A DNA stretch of 64,000 nt from Aquimarina spongiae (GTDB lineage: Bacteria > Bacteroidota > Bacteroidia > Flavobacteriales > Flavobacteriaceae), in NCBI RefSeq assembly GCF_900141785.1, contig NZ_FQYP01000002.1, positions 186,001 to 250,000 of the forward strand. Reading direction: 5' to 3'. A model generated the notes under the pieces. That model did no database searches, was not told where the DNA came from, and saw nothing but the letters and a program-made list of their open reading frames with translations. Positions 60,615 to 64,000 of this stretch are shown piece by piece; positions within the stretch are counted from its first letter, which is position 1, and every line of letters begins with the position of its first letter. The position numbers and the translations under genes are program-made.

Positions 60615-60933
60615 AACTATGCAAACACCAGATCAACAAAAATACGAACGAGCGAAACAGAGAGTTAAAGAGGAAAAAGGGTTTTATATACACCTTACCA
60701 TATATATTATTATTAATACGCTAATCCTCTTTGTCAATACCAACTTTGAGAGTCAAGGGTTTAAAAACTGGTTACAATGGCATTTGTATGTGACTCCAGT
60801 GCTTTGGGGAATTGGATTATTATTTCATTACATCAAAGCTTTTGACAAAAATCCCTTTTTCAGTAAAAAATGGGAAGAACGCAAGATTAAGGAAATACTT
60901 AGAGAGGAAGATGATTTTTTCAAGGACCTCTAA
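60607..60933 (+). CDS. 2TM domain protein 3
   Basis: 108 residues (MQTPDQQ at 60619 is an alternative start): KYERAKQRVKEEKGFYIHL, helix (YIIINTLILFVNTNF), VTPVLWGIGLLFHYIKAF, KKWEERKIKEILREED. Starts within the stop of 2TM protein 2 (ATGAATAA, 8-base overlap). Good match to its four sisters. Confidence 0.85.
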   Translation: MNKTMQTPDQQKYERAKQRVKEEKGFYIHLTIYIIINTLILFVNTNFESQGFKNWLQWHLYVTPVLWGIGLLFHYIKAFDKNPFFSKKWEERKIKEILREEDDFFKDL

Positions 60934-60975
60934 ATTAGAACTCCCTTAAACAACAATACACTAACTGCTAAACGA

Positions 60976-61290
60976 ATGATCATGAATAATTTTGAACAAC
61001 AAAAACGATATGAGCGCGCAAAAGAACGCGTAGAAGAACTCAAGAAGTTTTATAATAACCTAATATCTTATATTATTATTATTGGTTTTCTCGCAGGACT
61101 TAACTACTACCAAAACGAATGGAGTTATCCTTGGTTTCTTTGGGCCGCTTTTGGTTGGGGAATTGGATTGGCATTTCACGCCGTAAAAGCATATCGCATC
61201 AACCCGATGTTTGATAAAGATTGGGAAGAACGAAAAATAAGAAAGTATATGGAAGAAGAACAGGACAATCAGAAACAATTGTGGGAATAA
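60976..61290 (+). CDS. 2TM domain protein 4
   Basis: 104 residues: RYERAKERVEELKKFYNNL, helix (YIIIIGFLAGLNYY), FGWGIGLAFHAVKAY, DWEERKIRKYMEEEQDNQK. Its ends are closest to the 2TM domain of the kinase (FGWGIG vs VGWGIG; EERKIRKYMEE vs EKRKIKKYMEE), suggesting the kinase's domain and this gene share a recent ancestor. 57 bases before the LytTR regulator. Confidence 0.85.
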   Translation: MIMNNFEQQKRYERAKERVEELKKFYNNLISYIIIIGFLAGLNYYQNEWSYPWFLWAAFGWGIGLAFHAVKAYRINPMFDKDWEERKIRKYMEEEQDNQKQLWE

Positions 61291-61347
61291 CAACCACAAC
61301 AATTGCATCTTTTTATTGTTTTTCACAAATTAATAATGACATAACCC

Positions 61348-62103
61348 ATGAACGTAATAATCATTGAAGACGAGAAACCTGCAGCCAGAAGATTAAACAG
61401 AATGCTCAGCGATTTGGATATCGAAGTACACACCATGCTACATTCTGTCAATGAATCTATCGAATGGTTTAGCAATAACGAACATCCAGATCTTATTTTT
61501 TTGGATATACAACTCAGTGATGGATTATCGTTTGAAATTTTTGATACGGTAACCATAAAAAGTGCGATTATCTTTACTACCGCTTATGATGAGTACGCGC
61601 TTAAGGCGTTTAAATTAAATAGTATTGATTATTTACTAAAGCCTATCGATGATGATGAATTAGAAGCTGCGGTTACCAAATACAAAGAACAAATCCCTGC
61701 AAAACAACAAATTCAGGTCGACTTTGATGATATCAAAAAGTTACTGATCAATCCTATAGACCGTCAATACAAGAAGCGTTTTACCGCAAAAGTTGGGCAA
61801 CATCTTAAAATATTCTCTGTACAGGATATCGAATGCTTCTATTCTGAAAATAAGGGAACCTATTTACACACAACCGATAATAGAAATTATCTAATTGATA
61901 CTACTCTGGAATCGCTGGAGGAAGAATTGAATCCTCAACAGTTTTTCAGAGTAAGCAGAAAGTTCTATGTGAACATTAATGCAATAAAGGATATTATCTC
62001 TTACACCAATTCGAGATTACAAGTAAAACTCAATCATTTTAATGAACAAGAAATCATAGTATCCAGAGAGCGAGTAAAAGATTTTAAACTTTGGTTAGAA
62101 TAA
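61348..62103 (+). CDS. LytTR response regulator
   Basis: 251 residues with a complete receiver (IIIEDEKPAARRL; D53 in LIFLDIQLSDG; T76/T77; K98 in YLLKPID) and LytTR DNA-binding domain (~140-250, DIECFYSENKGTYLHTTDN, FFRVSRKFYVNINAI). Presumed partner of the kinase at 58594 and last gene of the cluster. It likely controls the TonB receptor group or the cluster itself; direct-repeat sites should be looked for upstream of 55271 and 57963. Confidence 0.93.
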   Translation: MNVIIIEDEKPAARRLNRMLSDLDIEVHTMLHSVNESIEWFSNNEHPDLIFLDIQLSDGLSFEIFDTVTIKSAIIFTTAYDEYALKAFKLNSIDYLLKPIDDDELEAAVTKYKEQIPAKQQIQVDFDDIKKLLINPIDRQYKKRFTAKVGQHLKIFSVQDIECFYSENKGTYLHTTDNRNYLIDTTLESLEEELNPQQFFRVSRKFYVNINAIKDIISYTNSRLQVKLNHFNEQEIIVSRERVKDFKLWLE

Positions 62104-62116
62104 AAATAGATAAACA

Positions 62117-62920
62117 CTAATATTCCCACTGTCTTTTTTTGTTCAATTCTTCTTCGGCATCCAACTCTGCTTGAGGAATTACTTTTAGGAACGAAGGATG
62201 TTGCTCGATAGCAAATTCCAGTTTACTCACGATATCATCGATAGAATCATTATCGTAATCAATCTGCAAAGGTTCTTTGATGACCATAGATTGTAAAATC
62301 CCACGTTTCTTGATACGAATTCCTTTTTTGTCAAATGATCTTCGGAAACCATCAATAACTATTGGGATTACAATTGGTTTGTATTGTCTGATAATATGAG
62401 CTGTACCTTTACGAATAGGCTTAAAAGGTTTTGTTGTACCCTGCGGAAAAGTAATCACCCAACCATCTTCGAGGGCTCTTTTGATATTGGTGATATCACT
62501 CATTTTTACCTGTCGGTTTACATCTTTTCCTGCTTCCCTCCAGGTACGTTCTACCGTTATTGCTCCGGCATAGGCCAAAATACGAGCCAGCAATCCAGCT
62601 CTCATAGTTTCTTTTGCAGCTACATAGTACAAGTTAAGCTTAGGATGCCAGAGATAGCCAATATTTTTAATAGAGTCTACTCGCCCACTCAAACTAGCGT
62701 TAAAAACATGAAACATTGCCACCACATCTGCAAAATAAGTCTGATGATTAGAGACAAATAATACATTATTATCTGGAAGATCTTTGATGATCTCACTTCC
62801 TTCTATTTGTAATTCGTTGAAACCGCGATAACGCCTGTGCGTCATTGATCCCATGATACGAATAAGCCACTTTTTCAAAAACAAAACATGACCAAAAGGA
62901 TTTCTTTTAAATATTCCCAT
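62117..62920 (-). CDS. 1-acyl-sn-glycerol-3-phosphate acyltransferase-like protein
   Basis: 267 residues with the acyltransferase box NHQTYFADVVAMF (NHx4D) and a variant FPEGTR box (ITFPQGTTKPFKP, Q for E), then IVIPIVIDGFRRSF. It transfers fatty acid to lysophosphatidate or a related acceptor at the inner membrane. No true membrane helix is evident. Convergent with the LytTR gene, 13 bases away; co-directional with the Nudix gene upstream. Confidence 0.9.
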   Translation of the reverse strand: MGIFKRNPFGHVLFLKKWLIRIMGSMTHRRYRGFNELQIEGSEIIKDLPDNNVLFVSNHQTYFADVVAMFHVFNASLSGRVDSIKNIGYLWHPKLNLYYVAAKETMRAGLLARILAYAGAITVERTWREAGKDVNRQVKMSDITNIKRALEDGWVITFPQGTTKPFKPIRKGTAHIIRQYKPIVIPIVIDGFRRSFDKKGIRIKKRGILQSMVIKEPLQIDYDNDSIDDIVSKLEFAIEQHPSFLKVIPQAELDAEEELNKKRQWEY

Positions 62921-62965
62921 GCGTAGAAATCTGGTTGTATTTAGATTGGCAAAGATACAAAATCA

Positions 62966-63607
62966 TTATTCCATTGTAGTCTTTAAAAAGATTTTAAGCT
63001 CACTCAACATCATAGCTGTTGCTCCCCAAACTGTGTAACCGTTTAGTTTAAAGGAAGGTACCTCTATATCGTTGGCATAAGAAGTCGTTAATCTTTGTGG
63101 TACTACATTATGATCATTCAGTAATTCAGACAATGGCACCTCGATTACCTCTGCCACTTCTTCTTCTTGAGCCACAAATTCGGGTCTATGATCAGTAAAC
63201 CCCATAAAGGGATGTACCCAAAAATTTGATGGTGGGATATACACTCTTGTCAAAGTTTTAACTACCTCAATACTTTTATTAAATACACCTATTTCTTCTT
63301 CGGTTTCCCGCAAAGCGGTTTCTCTATAACTGGTATCATAGGTTTCTACTTTTCCTCCGGGTAAAGCAATCTGACCCGAGTGGACCCCTTCGTAAGTAGG
63401 TCTTAGGATCAAAACAATATGAGTTATTGCTTTTTTAGGATAAAAAAGCATCATTACGGCAGCATTCCTGGGGTTTCTTTCTTCAATTTTTAAACGGTTT
63501 AACTCCTTAGTTCGCATCTCGGGAGCCATAACAAAATGAGAAGATTCTCCCGGTACTGACATTTTCTTTATTTTTGGAATTAAATTTTTAAACGTATCAA
63601 ATGTCAT
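62966..63607 (-). CDS. CoA pyrophosphatase-like Nudix hydrolase
   Basis: 213 residues. Nudix box: GGKVETYDTSYRETALRETEEEIGV (reading G-x5-E-x7-REx2EExGV), after LILRPTYEGVHSGQIALPGGK (UPF0035/NUDT7-type signature). Cleaves CoA or dinucleoside phosphates; cytoplasmic. Its ATG (63605-63607) lies within the first codons of the divergent cyclophilin gene at 63601: head-to-head overlap of 7 bases. Confidence 0.92.
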   Translation of the reverse strand: MTFDTFKNLIPKIKKMSVPGESSHFVMAPEMRTKELNRLKIEERNPRNAAVMMLFYPKKAITHIVLILRPTYEGVHSGQIALPGGKVETYDTSYRETALRETEEEIGVFNKSIEVVKTLTRVYIPPSNFWVHPFMGFTDHRPEFVAQEEEVAEVIEVPLSELLNDHNVVPQRLTTSYANDIEVPSFKLNGYTVWGATAMMLSELKIFLKTTME

Positions 63608-64000
63608 TTACCAGATCAATTTTAGTCTTTTGCATTAGCATTTTTGTATTCTCTAATTGTGAAGATACACAATCTAAAAAAAATAAGCAGAAGGATTCTC
63701 CATCTGTCACTCAGCAAAAGGTTGAAAAAACAAACGCTGCACCTTCAAAAAAACCAGCTGTAGAAAACACTGATACCAACAAAAAGACTGAAGAAGAGCC
63801 TTTTAGACTAACCAACGAAAACCTGAGGGAATTTATGGCAGCATACGGAAAAGAAAATCCAGAAACTTTAGTACGAATATCTACGTCTTATGGAGATATT
63901 CATATCAGGTTATATAAAGAAACACCATTACACCGAGCAAATTTTATCTATTTGGTCAAACAAAAATACTTTGACGAAACTTTTTTCTACAGAGTCGCCA
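63601..64000 (+). CDS. Cyclophilin-type peptidyl-prolyl isomerase lipoprotein (3' end outside the window)
   Basis: 133 codons visible, open at the right edge. MSFTRSILVFCISIFVFSNC is a lipoprotein signal (Cys20), then a Lys/Thr-rich linker to about residue 75, and the start of a cyclophilin fold (ISTSYGDIHIRLYKETPLHRANFIYLVKQKYFDETFFYRV). It helps fold exported proteins at the envelope. It overlaps the start of the Nudix gene by 7 bases in opposite direction, so the -7/-33 regions of each must lie within the other's coding sequence. Confidence 0.85.
   Translation, partial: MSFTRSILVFCISIFVFSNCEDTQSKKNKQKDSPSVTQQKVEKTNAAPSKKPAVENTDTNKKTEEEPFRLTNENLREFMAAYGKENPETLVRISTSYGDIHIRLYKETPLHRANFIYLVKQKYFDETFFYRVA

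Noticed and set aside
62384..62761. 125-codon plus-strand frame
   Set aside because: Antisense to the acyltransferase gene; Ser/His/Cys-rich shadow.
1..64000. CRISPR arrays, tRNA/rRNA, prophage or insertion sequences
   Set aside because: No regular spaced repeats, no cloverleaf-like sequences noticed by eye, and no transposase or phage structural genes among the protein-coding genes.

Overview
The window looks like chromosome from a marine member of the Flavobacteriaceae (Bacteroidota); an Aquimarina-like organism would fit, but that is a guess. The evidence is AT-rich DNA, A-rich translation leaders instead of Shine-Dalgarno sites, -7 boxes of the TAnnTTTG type, type IX secretion (T9SS) C-terminal sorting domains, carboxypeptidase-regulatory/TonB receptors, and lineage-typical families (2TM, DUF2490, DUF4331, DUF3291, LETM1-related biofilm protein). 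I found no tRNA, rRNA, CRISPR, prophage or intact insertion sequence. Coding density is high; only three gaps exceed 300 bases once the chosen starts are used, apart from one of about 1.07 kb (52727-53796).

Layout. 1-13.4 kb: 5'-truncated outer-membrane barrel receptor, PD40-amidohydrolase, S10 carboxypeptidase-like protein, a DUF3291/PepSY-like/DUF2490 group, pirin, a hybrid sensor kinase and an abutting DUF1853 protein. 13.4-16.1 kb (minus strand): a MoxR-type AAA+ ATPase with its VWA partner. 16.4-23.3 kb: lipoprotein serine hydrolase, small unknown genes, secreted metallo-beta-lactamase-fold protein, VPS10/BNR-repeat protein, and an unknown acidic-N-terminus protein. 23.5-34.9 kb: enzymes and regulators (isochorismatase-like, 7TM-AraC, SRPBCC, alpha/beta hydrolases, OsmC fusion, Crp/Fnr, SDR, double-AraC regulator) plus an NTF2-like/YHS/four-TM cassette and an M23 peptidase. 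34.9-41.9 kb: two large T9SS cargo proteins (metallophosphoesterase and M36 fungalysin) and, beside the first, an internally deleted relic of a paralogue. 42.3-46.1 kb: YdeI-like protein, Cu/Zn SOD, ECF sigma/RskA anti-sigma pair, and a Cys/Tyr-rich lipoprotein. 46.4-51.7 kb: a DUF4331 pair plus TPR lipoprotein operon holding a strongly structured intergenic element, a LETM1-related protein, and a second ECF sigma with its membrane partner. 52-55 kb: orphan LytTR regulator, a long sparse region with a possible 29-residue membrane peptide, and NDH-2.

55.2-62.1 kb is the most notable block: TonB receptor, DUF2141 protein, TPR-like periplasmic protein, then a LytS-type histidine kinase whose C-terminus is a 2TM domain, four separate 2TM mini-proteins in tandem, and a LytTR response regulator, all co-directional and mostly tightly spaced or overlapping. 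Five copies of one small membrane module packed between a kinase and its presumed regulator suggest a membrane signalling complex with no described role that I know of. The window ends with an acyltransferase, a Nudix hydrolase and a 3'-truncated cyclophilin lipoprotein; the last two overlap head-to-head at their start codons.
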